A stretch of DNA of 61,552 bases, from positions 1-61,552 of the forward strand of contig NZ_SMKQ01000025.1 in NCBI RefSeq assembly GCF_004348995.1. The letters are read 5' to 3'. Under the pieces are notes generated by a model. It saw only the letters and a program-made list of their open reading frames with translations, searched no databases and was not told where the DNA came from. The position numbers and the translations under genes were made by a program. Source of the DNA: Nonomuraea terrae (GTDB lineage Bacteria; Actinomycetota; Actinomycetes; Streptosporangiales; Streptosporangiaceae). This document shows, one piece after another, positions 33,847-42,114 of the stretch. The first letter of the stretch is position 1, and the number at the start of each line of letters is the position of its first letter.

Positions 33847-34983
33847 TCAGGCCGTGAGCTCGTGAGCGCGGCGCAGCACGAACGGCACCAGCAGGAACGC
33901 CACTCCCGCAGTGAGGAAGGCGCCCGCCCCGACGGCGCCGACGGGCCAGGCGGCCAGCGCGGCGAGAGGCGGGACGGCGGGCTGTGCCAGACCCCATGAC
34001 GATCCCTGAAAGGCGAACCAGCGCGGCCGATCGGACTCCGGAGCGGCATCGGCGACGACCGACTGCCAGCGGCCGAGCAGCACGCTGTTGACCGCGGTGC
34101 AGGCCAGGTAGGCGGCAATGGTGAGCGGCGGGCTGGTGGTCAGCGCCATGACCAGCGCGAACACCCCGAGCAGCACCGTGCCGACGCCGAGGATGACCCC
34201 GTGCGCGCGCCCGGACAGCAGCCGCCGAGCCGCCCACAACGCCAGCGGAGCCACCACGGCCGCACCCGCCAGCGTCATACCGGGCGCCCACGCGGCCACG
34301 CCGCGCTCCAACAGCGCCAGCGGCAGGTACATCATCACCGCCAGGGAGCCGACCGCGAACGCGGTGCCGGCCACGGTCAACCGCAGGAGCAGAGCCGGCG
34401 GACGCCAGCGCTCAGCGGCTCGGGCGCGGCGCGCGCCGCGCCGGCCCTCTTCGCGGGGCAGGAACGCCATCGCCACGGCGGCCGCCGCCAGGCAGGTGAG
34501 TGCGTCGGCGGCCACCAGCCAGCGCACTCCCAGCGGCAGCAACACCGCGGCCAGCAGCCCCCCGGCCGCTCCGGCCGCCGACAACGCCACGCCCATCACC
34601 GCATACGTCGTATGGCGCTGTTCGCCCGAACTCGCCCGCGCCAGCAGTTCCTGGGCCGCCGGCTCATACAGCTCGAAGGCCAGCCCGACCAGCGCGATCG
34701 CGATCAGCACCTGCGCCGGGCCGTGTGCCAGCGCCAACACGATCAGCGCCACGCCGGTCGCGGCCAGCCCGGCGGCCAGCACCCCACGGGGCGAGCACCG
34801 ATCCAGCAGGAACGCCCCCGCCCAGCGCGAGACCAACGCCGTCACCCCGAACAGGGCCAGCGCCGCCGCTGCCAGATCCGGCCCTGCCAGCACCGCGAGG
34901 AACGACAGCGCATATGCGCCGAGCTGATTGAGAATCCGCACCCACACCAGCGTCCTGGCCGCCGCGGGCAGTGATCTGAACAA
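33847..34983 (-). CDS. MFS-family transporter
   Basis: 378-aa membrane protein with 10-12 hydrophobic segments; helices such as ALFGVTALVSRWAGAFLLDR (motif-A-like SRWAGAFLLDRCSPR), VLIAIALVGLAFELYEPAAQ and TTYAVMGVALSAAGAAGGLLA. Start is TTG at 34983 with GGAG at 6 nt, a clear non-ATG start. Substrate unknown. Its position near chr and cbi genes may be coincidental. Confidence 0.83.
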   Translation of the reverse strand: MFRSLPAAARTLVWVRILNQLGAYALSFLAVLAGPDLAAAALALFGVTALVSRWAGAFLLDRCSPRGVLAAGLAATGVALIVLALAHGPAQVLIAIALVGLAFELYEPAAQELLARASSGEQRHTTYAVMGVALSAAGAAGGLLAAVLLPLGVRWLVAADALTCLAAAAVAMAFLPREEGRRGARRARAAERWRPPALLLRLTVAGTAFAVGSLAVMMYLPLALLERGVAAWAPGMTLAGAAVVAPLALWAARRLLSGRAHGVILGVGTVLLGVFALVMALTTSPPLTIAAYLACTAVNSVLLGRWQSVVADAAPESDRPRWFAFQGSSWGLAQPAVPPLAALAAWPVGAVGAGAFLTAGVAFLLVPFVLRRAHELTA

Positions 34984-35156
34984 GGGGTCTCCTTACGACG
35001 CCCGGCGAAGGCGACATGCTCGCACACGCCACCGACAACACGGCACGGTCTGACGCGTGGCCGAGGTCGTCGAAAGTGAGACTCGTGCCCGCGAGGCAGG
35101 GCTGGAGGTCACCGGTGACGCTGTCCTGGGCCGGAGAGCTGTGCTGGAGTCACTCC

Positions 35157-35894
35157 TCACATGGGCGTTCGAACCGAGAAGCCGTACGGGAGCTCCAGGC
35201 GGTGCCGGCTCAGGAGCTCGGGGTCGGCGAGGATCGCGGCCGTCGGGCCGTCCGCGACGACGGTCCCGCCGGACAGGATGAGGGACCGCTCGCACAGTTC
35301 GAGGGCGTACGGCAGGTCGTGGGTGACCATGAGGATGGTGACATCGAGCGAGCGCAGGATGTCGGCCAGTTCGCGGCGCGCGGCAGGGTCCAGGTTCGAG
35401 GACGGCTCGTCGAGAACCAGGATCTCGGGCTCCATGGCGAGCACGGTCGCGACGGCGACGCGGCGGCGCTGTCCGCCGGACAGATGGTGCGGTGGCCGGT
35501 CGATCATGTCGAGCATCCCGACCCGCTCCAGCGCCGCGCAGATCCGCCGTTCCAGCTCGTCGCCTCGGATGCCGAGGTTGGCGGGGCCGAAGGCGACGTC
35601 CTCGCGGACCGTCGGCATGAACAGCTGGTCGTCGGGATCCTGGAAGACCAGGCCGACGCGGCGCCGGATCTCCTTGAGGTTGTCGCGGGACACGGGCAGC
35701 CCGCCGACGGCGACCGTCCCCAGGCTGGGCGTGAGGATGCCGTTGAGGTGCATGACCAGTGTCGTCTTGCCGGCGCCGTTGGGCCCGAGCAGCGCGACCC
35801 GTTCTCCCCGCTCGATCGACAGGTCCACGCCGAACAGGGCCTGGGTGCCGTCGGGGTAGGCGTGCATCAGCCCTTCGACCAGCAGAGAGTTCAC
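35157..35894 (-). CDS. cbiO: Energy-coupling ABC ATPase of a Co/Ni importer (CbiO-like)
   Basis: 245-aa ATP-binding subunit: Walker A GPNGAGKTT (about 38-46), Q-loop QDPDDQLF, signature LSGGQRRRVAVA, Walker B ILVLDEP and H-loop VTHDLPYAL. The QDPDDQLF motif is typical of the ECF/CbiO branch. Start is GTG 35894, with GGAGGA at 5 nt, overlapping the CbiQ stop by 4 nt. Last gene of the CbiMN-Q-O operon. Confidence 0.9.
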   Translation of the reverse strand: MNSLLVEGLMHAYPDGTQALFGVDLSIERGERVALLGPNGAGKTTLVMHLNGILTPSLGTVAVGGLPVSRDNLKEIRRRVGLVFQDPDDQLFMPTVREDVAFGPANLGIRGDELERRICAALERVGMLDMIDRPPHHLSGGQRRRVAVATVLAMEPEILVLDEPSSNLDPAARRELADILRSLDVTILMVTHDLPYALELCERSLILSGGTVVADGPTAAILADPELLSRHRLELPYGFSVRTPM

Positions 35895-36649
35895 AGCAGT
35901 CCTCCGATGAGTATCGTGATCGCGGCCGCGGGCAGGGTGGCGGCCAGCGCCCACTGCGCGGCGGAGCCGCGCACGTCCTGGATGACGGGCATGGTGCCGG
36001 TGTAGCCGCGGCTGAGCATGGCCAGGTGCACACGTTCGCCACGCTCGTACGAGCGGATGAACAGGGCTCCCGCCGAACGGGCCACGACGGGCAGGTGCCG
36101 GATGTCGCGCGCCACGAACGCGCGGGACTCCCGCGCGATCCGCATCCGGCGCATCTCGTCGAGGATCACCTCGACGTAGCGCAGCATGAAGGCGGCGATC
36201 TGCACCAGCAGGTGCGGAAGCCGCAGCCGCTGGGCGCCGAGCAGCAGGGTCCTCGGCTCGGTGGTGGCGGCCAGCAGGATGGAGGCGATCACCCCGAGCG
36301 TCGCCTTGGCCACGATGTTCCACGCGTCGAGCAACCCGTCCGCGCTCATCGACAGGCCGAGGACGGTCATGCGCTCCCCCTCGGACAGGAACGGCAGCGC
36401 CGCCGCGAAGATCACGAACGGCACCTCGACGACCATCCGCCGCAACAGCAGCCTCAGGGGGACGCGAGCCGCCACGGCCACCACGCCGAGCAGCACGAGG
36501 TAGAGGGCGAACGCCCAGAACCGTTCTGGATCGGTGGCCACGACGATCAGGACGAACGCGATCAGCGACAGCAGCTTGCACTGCGGCGGGAGCCGGTGGA
36601 CGGGCGTGTCGGCGTGGAGATACAGGTGGTGACTCTGTCCGGCGGCCAT
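35891..36649 (-). CDS. cbiQ: ECF-type transporter transmembrane subunit CbiQ
   Basis: 252-aa membrane subunit: five to six helices, and coupling helix motifs LRLPHLLVQIAAFMLRYVEV and the ARG-like motif RESRAFVARDIRH plus RSYERGERVHLAMLSRGY. Starts 4 nt after the cbiM stop and overlaps cbiO. Partner of CbiMN and CbiO in cobalt or nickel uptake. Confidence 0.88.
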   Translation of the reverse strand: MAAGQSHHLYLHADTPVHRLPPQCKLLSLIAFVLIVVATDPERFWAFALYLVLLGVVAVAARVPLRLLLRRMVVEVPFVIFAAALPFLSEGERMTVLGLSMSADGLLDAWNIVAKATLGVIASILLAATTEPRTLLLGAQRLRLPHLLVQIAAFMLRYVEVILDEMRRMRIARESRAFVARDIRHLPVVARSAGALFIRSYERGERVHLAMLSRGYTGTMPVIQDVRGSAAQWALAATLPAAAITILIGGLL

Positions 36650-36653
36650 GAAG

Positions 36654-37718
36654 TCACGATTCCGGCGTCAGCGGCTCGGCGATGGTCGCGGCTCCTGACC
36701 GGCGGCGGGCTCTGCGTCGCAGCGACCAGGTCACAGCGGCGCCCACGGCCAGCGAGATCCCCACCCCGAGCGCGCCGGCCAGTCCCACGGACAACCGTTC
36801 GTCATCGACGCCTTTGATGCTGTAGTCGGCGAACGCCGAGTTGCCCAGCGGATGGTCCTGCGCCTGGGACAGGAATCCGAAGTCGGCTGCCACCCGCTCC
36901 AGGCCGTCAGGGTTCGCCGAGGCGTAGAAGCTGACCAGCCCCGCGAGCACGACGGCTGCGGCGGTCCCGCCGACGAGGAAGGGCCGAAGACGCGGAGCCG
37001 CGCGATGGGCTCCTTCCGCCGGCCGAGCCGAGACCAGCTCACCGGAGGCCGTGCGCAGCGTCGAGGGCCCGATCAGGCTGCGCGCGCCATACACCAGGTC
37101 GGGCCGTACGGCCAGCACGGTGCTGACGGTCAACGCCGTGATCGCGCCTTCGCCCAGGCCGATGACCACGTGAACGCCGCCCATGGCCGCGGCGACCGTG
37201 ACGGGATCGATCGAGGAGGTCCCGCCGATGGCGTACAGTCCCGTGAACGCCAGGGCGGACAGGGGCACCGACAGCATGGCTCCGACGAAGGACGCGATGA
37301 CGACGCCGGTCCGGTTGCGTGGAACCAGCTTGCCGACCGCGCGGAAGATCCCGTATCCGGCGAGGACGGTCACCAGCCCCATCAGGCAGATGTTGACGCC
37401 CAGGGCGGTCAGCCCCCCGTCGGCGAAGAACAGGGCCTGCACCGTGACGACCACGGCGATGCACAAGACCCCGGTATAAGGTCCGACGAGGATCGCTGCC
37501 AGCGCGCCTCCGAGCAGGTGGCCGCTCGTTCCGGCGCCGACGGGGAAGTTCAGCATCTGCACGGCGAAGACGAAGGCAGCCACCAGCCCGGCCAGCGGGG
37601 CCATCCGGTCGTCCAGTTCGTCTCTCGCCCTGCGCAGGCAGTAGGCGACGCCACTGGCGGCCACGGCGCCCGTGGCCAGGGACATCGGAACGGTGAAGAA
37701 GCCGTCGGGTACGTGCAC
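36654..37718 (-). CDS. Cobalt/nickel importer substrate-specific subunit: CbiM fused to a PDGLE (CbiN-like) domain
   Basis: 354-aa membrane protein. The true start is GTG 37718 (GGAGGA, 5-nt gap), so the mature N-terminus is MHVPDGFF; the conserved N-terminal His-2 of CbiM/NikM is the metal-binding residue. The CbiM domain covers about residues 1-215 (MLNFPVGAGTSGHLLGG, GGVHVVIGLGEGAITA). A C-terminal module with NPDGLERVA (PDGLE) and a final helix replaces the separate CbiN/NikN. The upstream operator-like sequence at about 37887 hints at metal control. Confidence 0.9.
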   Translation of the reverse strand: MHVPDGFFTVPMSLATGAVAASGVAYCLRRARDELDDRMAPLAGLVAAFVFAVQMLNFPVGAGTSGHLLGGALAAILVGPYTGVLCIAVVVTVQALFFADGGLTALGVNICLMGLVTVLAGYGIFRAVGKLVPRNRTGVVIASFVGAMLSVPLSALAFTGLYAIGGTSSIDPVTVAAAMGGVHVVIGLGEGAITALTVSTVLAVRPDLVYGARSLIGPSTLRTASGELVSARPAEGAHRAAPRLRPFLVGGTAAAVVLAGLVSFYASANPDGLERVAADFGFLSQAQDHPLGNSAFADYSIKGVDDERLSVGLAGALGVGISLAVGAAVTWSLRRRARRRSGAATIAEPLTPES

Positions 37719-38014
37719 GAGATCCTCCGGGATTGCTTCCCAAGCGATTGGCTTCGCAACGGTCACTCGTCGCCGCCGTGGCGGCGCTGCTTTCGGGCCG
37801 AGCTCACCGGGGGGCAGTGATCACCGGAACTGTGGACGGGCCACCACCGCTGACGCGTTGACCCGTATAGATGTATGCACTCGCGAATATGTCATCCATG
37901 CGATGACCACAAGCCCGCCTCCCGGTGGACCACGCCGAATCCGAGTGTCGGCTTGGGTGTGTCTTTGATGATCGACGCAGCGCCCACCGGGCGGCACGCG
38001 ATATGCCCGCCGGA
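37719..38014. other. cbiM promoter region
   Basis: No gene. A relatively AT-rich block at 37864-37900 contains ATATG-tcat-CCATG and TATAGATGTATGC, loosely like the ArsR-type sites near the CDF genes. The part from 37770 to 37830 is GC-rich; no convincing cobalamin riboswitch was recognised. Confidence 0.35.
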
Positions 38015-38347
38015 TCACTCGTGCCGCGGGATCCTCGACACCTCGTGATCGGCATGATGGACCGCCTCGGCGATCAATGCTCGGATGTGAGAGTCGCGGG
38101 CACGGTAGAGAACCCGCCTGCCTTCCGGGCGACAGGCCACCAGGCCGGCCAGCCGCAGCTTGGCCAGATGCTGCGACACGGCGGGCCGGGTCGCTCCCAC
38201 CACCGTGACGAGGTTGCCCAGGTCGTACTCGTCCTGGGCCAAAGCCCACAACAGGCGCAGCCTGGTGGCGTCAGAGAGCATGCGGAACGCCCTGACCGCC
38301 ACCTCCACCTGCGCTCCGGTCGGTTGGCCACCGTTGTGCTGCTGCAT
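38015..38347 (-). CDS. ArsR/SmtB-family metal-sensing repressor (alpha5 site)
   Basis: 110-aa (from ATG 38347) winged-helix repressor: FRMLSDATRLRLLWALAQDEYDLGNLV, RPAVSQHLAKLRLAGLVACR. Helix 5 carries a metal site DSHIRALIAEAVHHADH (DxHx10HxxH), typical of Zn/Ni/Co sensors such as NmtR or SmtB. AGGTG precedes 38347 (another ATG at 38365 lacks an SD). It is divergent from the second CDF gene with a shared operator at 38380-38393; metal binding should derepress the exporter. Confidence 0.9.
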   Translation of the reverse strand: MQQHNGGQPTGAQVEVAVRAFRMLSDATRLRLLWALAQDEYDLGNLVTVVGATRPAVSQHLAKLRLAGLVACRPEGRRVLYRARDSHIRALIAEAVHHADHEVSRIPRHE

Positions 38348-38379
38348 GGTTGACGCACCTAACATGTGCTTGCGTGCGC

Positions 38380-38393
38380 ATATGGATACATAT
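38380..38393. promoter_or_regulatory. ArsR operator between the repressor and CDF copy 2
   Basis: Perfect dyad ATATG-GATA-CATAT in an AT-rich block. The same spacing, with one mismatch, occurs before CDF copy 1 (30004-30017). Confidence 0.6.
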
Positions 38394-38450
38394 TGGCGGG
38401 TATGACCCTAGAGCCCCCGTGCTCCGCCGAGACAGGACGAGGAGCAGCAG

Positions 38451-39521
38451 ATGAACGCGCGCAGACGCCCAGAACCGCCCCACGGACGAGATCACGGACA
38501 GGGCCAGGGACAGAGACACGGCCACGGCCATGCATCCCCCAGGCGCACCCTAGGGGAACGCCTCCGCCATGTGGTGACGCCACACAGTCACGACGCGGCG
38601 ACCAGGACCGATCAGGCGCTGGAGACCAGCCGTCGCGGCATGCGCACCCTGGCCGTCTCCTTCGCCGTACTCACCGTCACCGCTCTCGCCCAAGTAGCGA
38701 TCTTCATGATGTCGGGCTCGGTGGCCCTGCTCGGCGACACCCTGCACAACTTCGCCGACGCCCTGACCGCGGTGCCGTTGGCGATCGCCTTCACGGTGGG
38801 CCGGCGGATGGCTTCCCGCCGGTTCACCTACGGATACGGCAGAGCCGAGGACCTGGCCGGCATCATCATCGTGCTGATCATCGCCGCCTCGGCGGGCCTG
38901 GCCGGGTACGAGGCCGTCAAGCGGCTGATCAGCCCCCAGGATGTGGAGGCGCTCGGCTGGGTCGCCGCCGCGGGAGTGATCGGCTTCCTCGGCAACGAAC
39001 TGGTGGCCCGCTACCGGATCAGGGTCGGCCGCGAGATCGGCTCCGCGGCCCTCGTCGCCGACGGCCTGCACGCCCGCACCGACGGCTTCACCTCACTGGC
39101 CGTGCTGCTCGGAGCGGCCGGAGTATGGGCCGGTTGGCCGTACGCCGACCCGATCATCGGCTTGCTCATCACCGTCGCGATCCTCTACGTACTGCGTGAC
39201 GCCGCCCGCGAGGTCTACCACCGGCTGATGGACGCCGTGGACCCCGCGCTGATCGCCAAGGCCGAGCAGATCGTCGCCGAGACCCCCGGGGTGCGCCGGG
39301 TCGGCTCGCTGCGCATGCGCTGGATCGGCCACTCCCTTCGCGCCGAGATCGACATCGTGGTGAGCCATGAGCTCTCCCTGGTCGAGGCGCACGCCGTATC
39401 GGTGGAGGCCGAGCACCGGCTCGTTCACGACCTGCCGCGTCTGCGGGCCGCCACGGTGCACGCCGATCCCGACGGACCTGAAGGCACCGACCACCACGCC
39501 GTCCTGGTCGTCCACAGGTAG
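38451..39521 (+). CDS. Cation diffusion facilitator (CDF) metal exporter, copy 2
   Basis: 356-aa membrane exporter, clearly paralogous to the 28909-29967 gene throughout. His-rich N-terminus (HGHGHAS, PHSHD), metal motifs HNFAD and HARTD, and a C-terminal cytosolic domain. ATG 38451 follows GAGGAG. Divergent from the ArsR gene at 38015. Two close copies in one window suggest a recent duplication flanking the chromate and cobalt-import genes. Confidence 0.92.
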   Translation: MNARRRPEPPHGRDHGQGQGQRHGHGHASPRRTLGERLRHVVTPHSHDAATRTDQALETSRRGMRTLAVSFAVLTVTALAQVAIFMMSGSVALLGDTLHNFADALTAVPLAIAFTVGRRMASRRFTYGYGRAEDLAGIIIVLIIAASAGLAGYEAVKRLISPQDVEALGWVAAAGVIGFLGNELVARYRIRVGREIGSAALVADGLHARTDGFTSLAVLLGAAGVWAGWPYADPIIGLLITVAILYVLRDAAREVYHRLMDAVDPALIAKAEQIVAETPGVRRVGSLRMRWIGHSLRAEIDIVVSHELSLVEAHAVSVEAEHRLVHDLPRLRAATVHADPDGPEGTDHHAVLVVHR

Positions 39522-39569
39522 CCGCGACGCCTTCGACCGATCCGTGCGCCGCGGCTCTACGATGTGGTC

Positions 39570-39920
39570 ATGAACATGCGCGCGGCTCATGTGGATGCGC
39601 TGGCCTCCGAGCAGAGAGGCGAGCGGTTCGAGGTCGCCGCGTCCGTTCTCGCCCTCCTCGCCGATCGCACGCGATTGGCCCTGCTGAACCAGTTGAGCCT
39701 CGGCGAGGCCGATGTCACCACCCTGACCGAGGCCATCGGCGCCCCTCGTCCCTCTGTCAGCCAGCACCTGGCCAAGCTCCGGCTCGCCGGCCTGGTGGCC
39801 TCCCGCAGGGACGGGCGCCACGTCGTGTACTCCCTCCACCATGGACACCTCCGCCGGCTGGTCGAGGAGTCGCTGAATGTCGCCGACCACCAGATCGGCG
39901 CACTGCCGCCGCACGACTGA
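39570..39920 (+). CDS. ArsR/SmtB-family regulator, second copy
   Basis: 116-aa winged-helix repressor 48 nt after CDF copy 2: LLADRTRLALLNQLSLGEADVTTL, RPSVSQHLAKLRLAGLVASR. The helix-5 site HHGHLRRLVEESLNVADH keeps HxH and the last His but has Val where the first copy has His (HxHx10VxxH), so metal specificity may be changed. No SD: ATG 39570 lies 6 nt after a TACGAT -10 hexamer (39558-39563), pointing to a leaderless mRNA. Confidence 0.85.
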   Translation: MNMRAAHVDALASEQRGERFEVAASVLALLADRTRLALLNQLSLGEADVTTLTEAIGAPRPSVSQHLAKLRLAGLVASRRDGRHVVYSLHHGHLRRLVEESLNVADHQIGALPPHD

Positions 39921-40314
39921 GCGGCACGTCCGCGTCACCTCGGCGATTCTGTGATCCGCCGCGGAGGCAGGTCGATGCGGTCCGGGGCGCACGTGCCAGA
40001 GGTAACGGCCTTTGCCGTTGTTTCCGCACGTCAGGCGGATATCGAGGATGAGCGCTGGGTACGTGCCGCTTCTGGAAGAGACATCTTCCTGGGGGCGGTA
40101 GATGGAGGCGGTACGGGCGTGGCACCTCGGTCGGTGAGGTCGAGGAGCAGCCCGACGGTCGACAGCGTCCGCCACGCCCGCGAACCGGGCATCAACGTAG
40201 CGAACGGACGGCGAGCCGGGAGCGGGTGTGGGCAGCGCCCCAAGGATTTCTCCCGCGCCGGCAGCCCTGGGCTTGTCGGGGCATACGCCCTGGTAGGTCG
40301 GCAAGGAGCACCTC
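39921..40314. other. Intergenic, no gene recognised
   Basis: 394 nt between ArsR and the dehydratase gene. The right edge carries the SD AAGGAG for the dehydratase. Frames on both strands lack recognisable protein features. Confidence 0.3.
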
Positions 40315-42114
40315 ATGCCACCGACGAAGCACACCACGGGGAGCCTGCGCAGCCAGGCCTGGTGGGACAACGCGGGCAATCCGGAGATGACGGCTCTGTA
40401 TCTGGAGCGCTTCCTCAACTACGGCCTCACCCCGGCGGAACTCCAGTCGGGCCGGCCGATCATCGGCATCGCCCAGACGGGTAGCGACCTGGTCCCCTGT
40501 AACCGGCACCACCTTGCCCTCGCCGATCGGGTCAGGGACGGGATCCGCGACGGTGGTGGCATCCCGTTCGAGTTCCCCGTTCATCCGCTGCAGGAGACGG
40601 GCAAGCGCCCCACTGCGGCGCTGGACCGCAACCTCGCCTATCTCGGGCTGGTGGAGGTGCTCTACGGGTATCCGCTCGATGGAGTGGTCCTGACGACGGG
40701 CTGCGACAAGACCACGCCCGCGTGTCTGACCGCGGCGGCGACGGTGAACCTGCCGGCGATCGTCCTGTCCGGAGGGCCGATGCTCAACGGCTACCACCAT
40801 GGCGAGCGGATCGGTTCGTCGGGCTCGGGCCTGGTGATCTGGCAGTCGAGGCGGCTGCTGGCCAGCGGGCAGATCGACTACGACGAGTTCATGGCGCGCG
40901 TGGCAGCCTCCGCGCCGAGCATCGGGCACTGCAACACGATGGGAACCGCGCTGTCGATGAACAGTCTCGCCGAGGCCTTGGGGATGTCCCTGCCCGGTTG
41001 CGCGGCGATCCCGGCGCCCTATCGCGAGCGGGCGCAGATGGCCTACGACACAGGCCGGCGGGCGGTGGCCATGGTGCACGAGGACCTTACCCCGCGCAAG
41101 ATCATGACCCGGCAGGCCTTCGAGAACGCGATCGTTGTCGCATCGGCGATCGCCGCCTCGACCAACGTCCCCATCCACATCAACGCCATCGCGCGCCACG
41201 TCGGGGTGGCACTGTCCATTCAGGACTGGCAACGGGTCGGAGCCCACATCCCGGTGCTGGTGAACGTCGCTCCTACCGGCGAGTTCCTCGGCGAGGACTT
41301 CTACCGCGCCGGCGGCGTCCCCGCGGTCATGCGGTCGTTGTTGACGGCGGGCCTCCTGCACGGCGATGCCATGACGATCTCCGGTCGTACCGTGGCCGTG
41401 AACCTGGAGGATCTCGCCCCCGCCGACCCGGCGGTCATCCGTCCCCTCCACGAGCCTGTTGCCGCGCGGGGAGGACTTCTCATCATGACCGGGAACCTGT
41501 TCGACTCCGCGGTCATGAAGACCTCGGTCATCACCGACGACTTCCGGGCACGCTACCTGCCGGATCCCGATGAACCGCAGGTGCTCGACCTTCGCGCCAT
41601 CGTCTTCGACGGGCCCGAGGACTACCACGCCCGCATCCAAGATCCTGAGCTGGGCATAGACGAGAACTGCATCCTCGTCATCCGCTACACCGGGCCGATC
41701 GGCTATCCGGGATCGGCCGAGGTCGTGAACATGGAGGTGCCTACCGCGCTGGTCCGGCTGGGCGTCACCGTGCTGCCCACGCTCGGCGACGGCCGGCAGA
41801 GCGGCACCTCGGACGCGCCGTCCATCCTGAACGCCAGCCCCGAGGCGGCGGTCGGCGGCAATCTCGCCATCCTGCGCACCGGCGACCGCATCCGCATCGA
41901 CATGGACAATGCGTGCGTCGACGTGCTGCTGTCAGCTGAGGAGATCGCCGAGCGGTGGGCTCACTACACATCGCCGACATTCGACAACCAGACACCGTGG
42001 CAGGAGATCTACCGCTCCACGGTCGGGCAGCTGGACAGCGGGGCCTGCCTCGAACTCGCCGTGTCCTACCAGGATCTCGTACACACCAAGGGGATTCCCC
42101 GTGACTCGCACTGA
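40315..42114 (+). CDS. IlvD/Edd-family dehydratase (sugar-acid, xylonate/arabinonate-type)
   Basis: 599-aa Fe-S dehydratase removing water from 2,3-dihydroxy acids. Fe-S ligand motifs are GCDKTTPACL and PSIGHCNTMGTA; NGYHHGERIG and IGYPGSAEVVNMEVP are typical blocks. Length (about 600) and wording are those of the pentonate/hexonate dehydratase branch rather than dihydroxyacid dehydratase IlvD (about 560). SD AAGGAG precedes ATG 40315. It overlaps the next gene, a 2-hydroxyacid dehydrogenase, by 14 nt. Confidence 0.85.
   Translation: MPPTKHTTGSLRSQAWWDNAGNPEMTALYLERFLNYGLTPAELQSGRPIIGIAQTGSDLVPCNRHHLALADRVRDGIRDGGGIPFEFPVHPLQETGKRPTAALDRNLAYLGLVEVLYGYPLDGVVLTTGCDKTTPACLTAAATVNLPAIVLSGGPMLNGYHHGERIGSSGSGLVIWQSRRLLASGQIDYDEFMARVAASAPSIGHCNTMGTALSMNSLAEALGMSLPGCAAIPAPYRERAQMAYDTGRRAVAMVHEDLTPRKIMTRQAFENAIVVASAIAASTNVPIHINAIARHVGVALSIQDWQRVGAHIPVLVNVAPTGEFLGEDFYRAGGVPAVMRSLLTAGLLHGDAMTISGRTVAVNLEDLAPADPAVIRPLHEPVAARGGLLIMTGNLFDSAVMKTSVITDDFRARYLPDPDEPQVLDLRAIVFDGPEDYHARIQDPELGIDENCILVIRYTGPIGYPGSAEVVNMEVPTALVRLGVTVLPTLGDGRQSGTSDAPSILNASPEAAVGGNLAILRTGDRIRIDMDNACVDVLLSAEEIAERWAHYTSPTFDNQTPWQEIYRSTVGQLDSGACLELAVSYQDLVHTKGIPRDSH

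Noticed and set aside
37766..37860. Cobalamin riboswitch before cbiM
   Set aside because: Only short C-runs and GTGATCAC are present; the conserved cobalamin box and the long fold are not.
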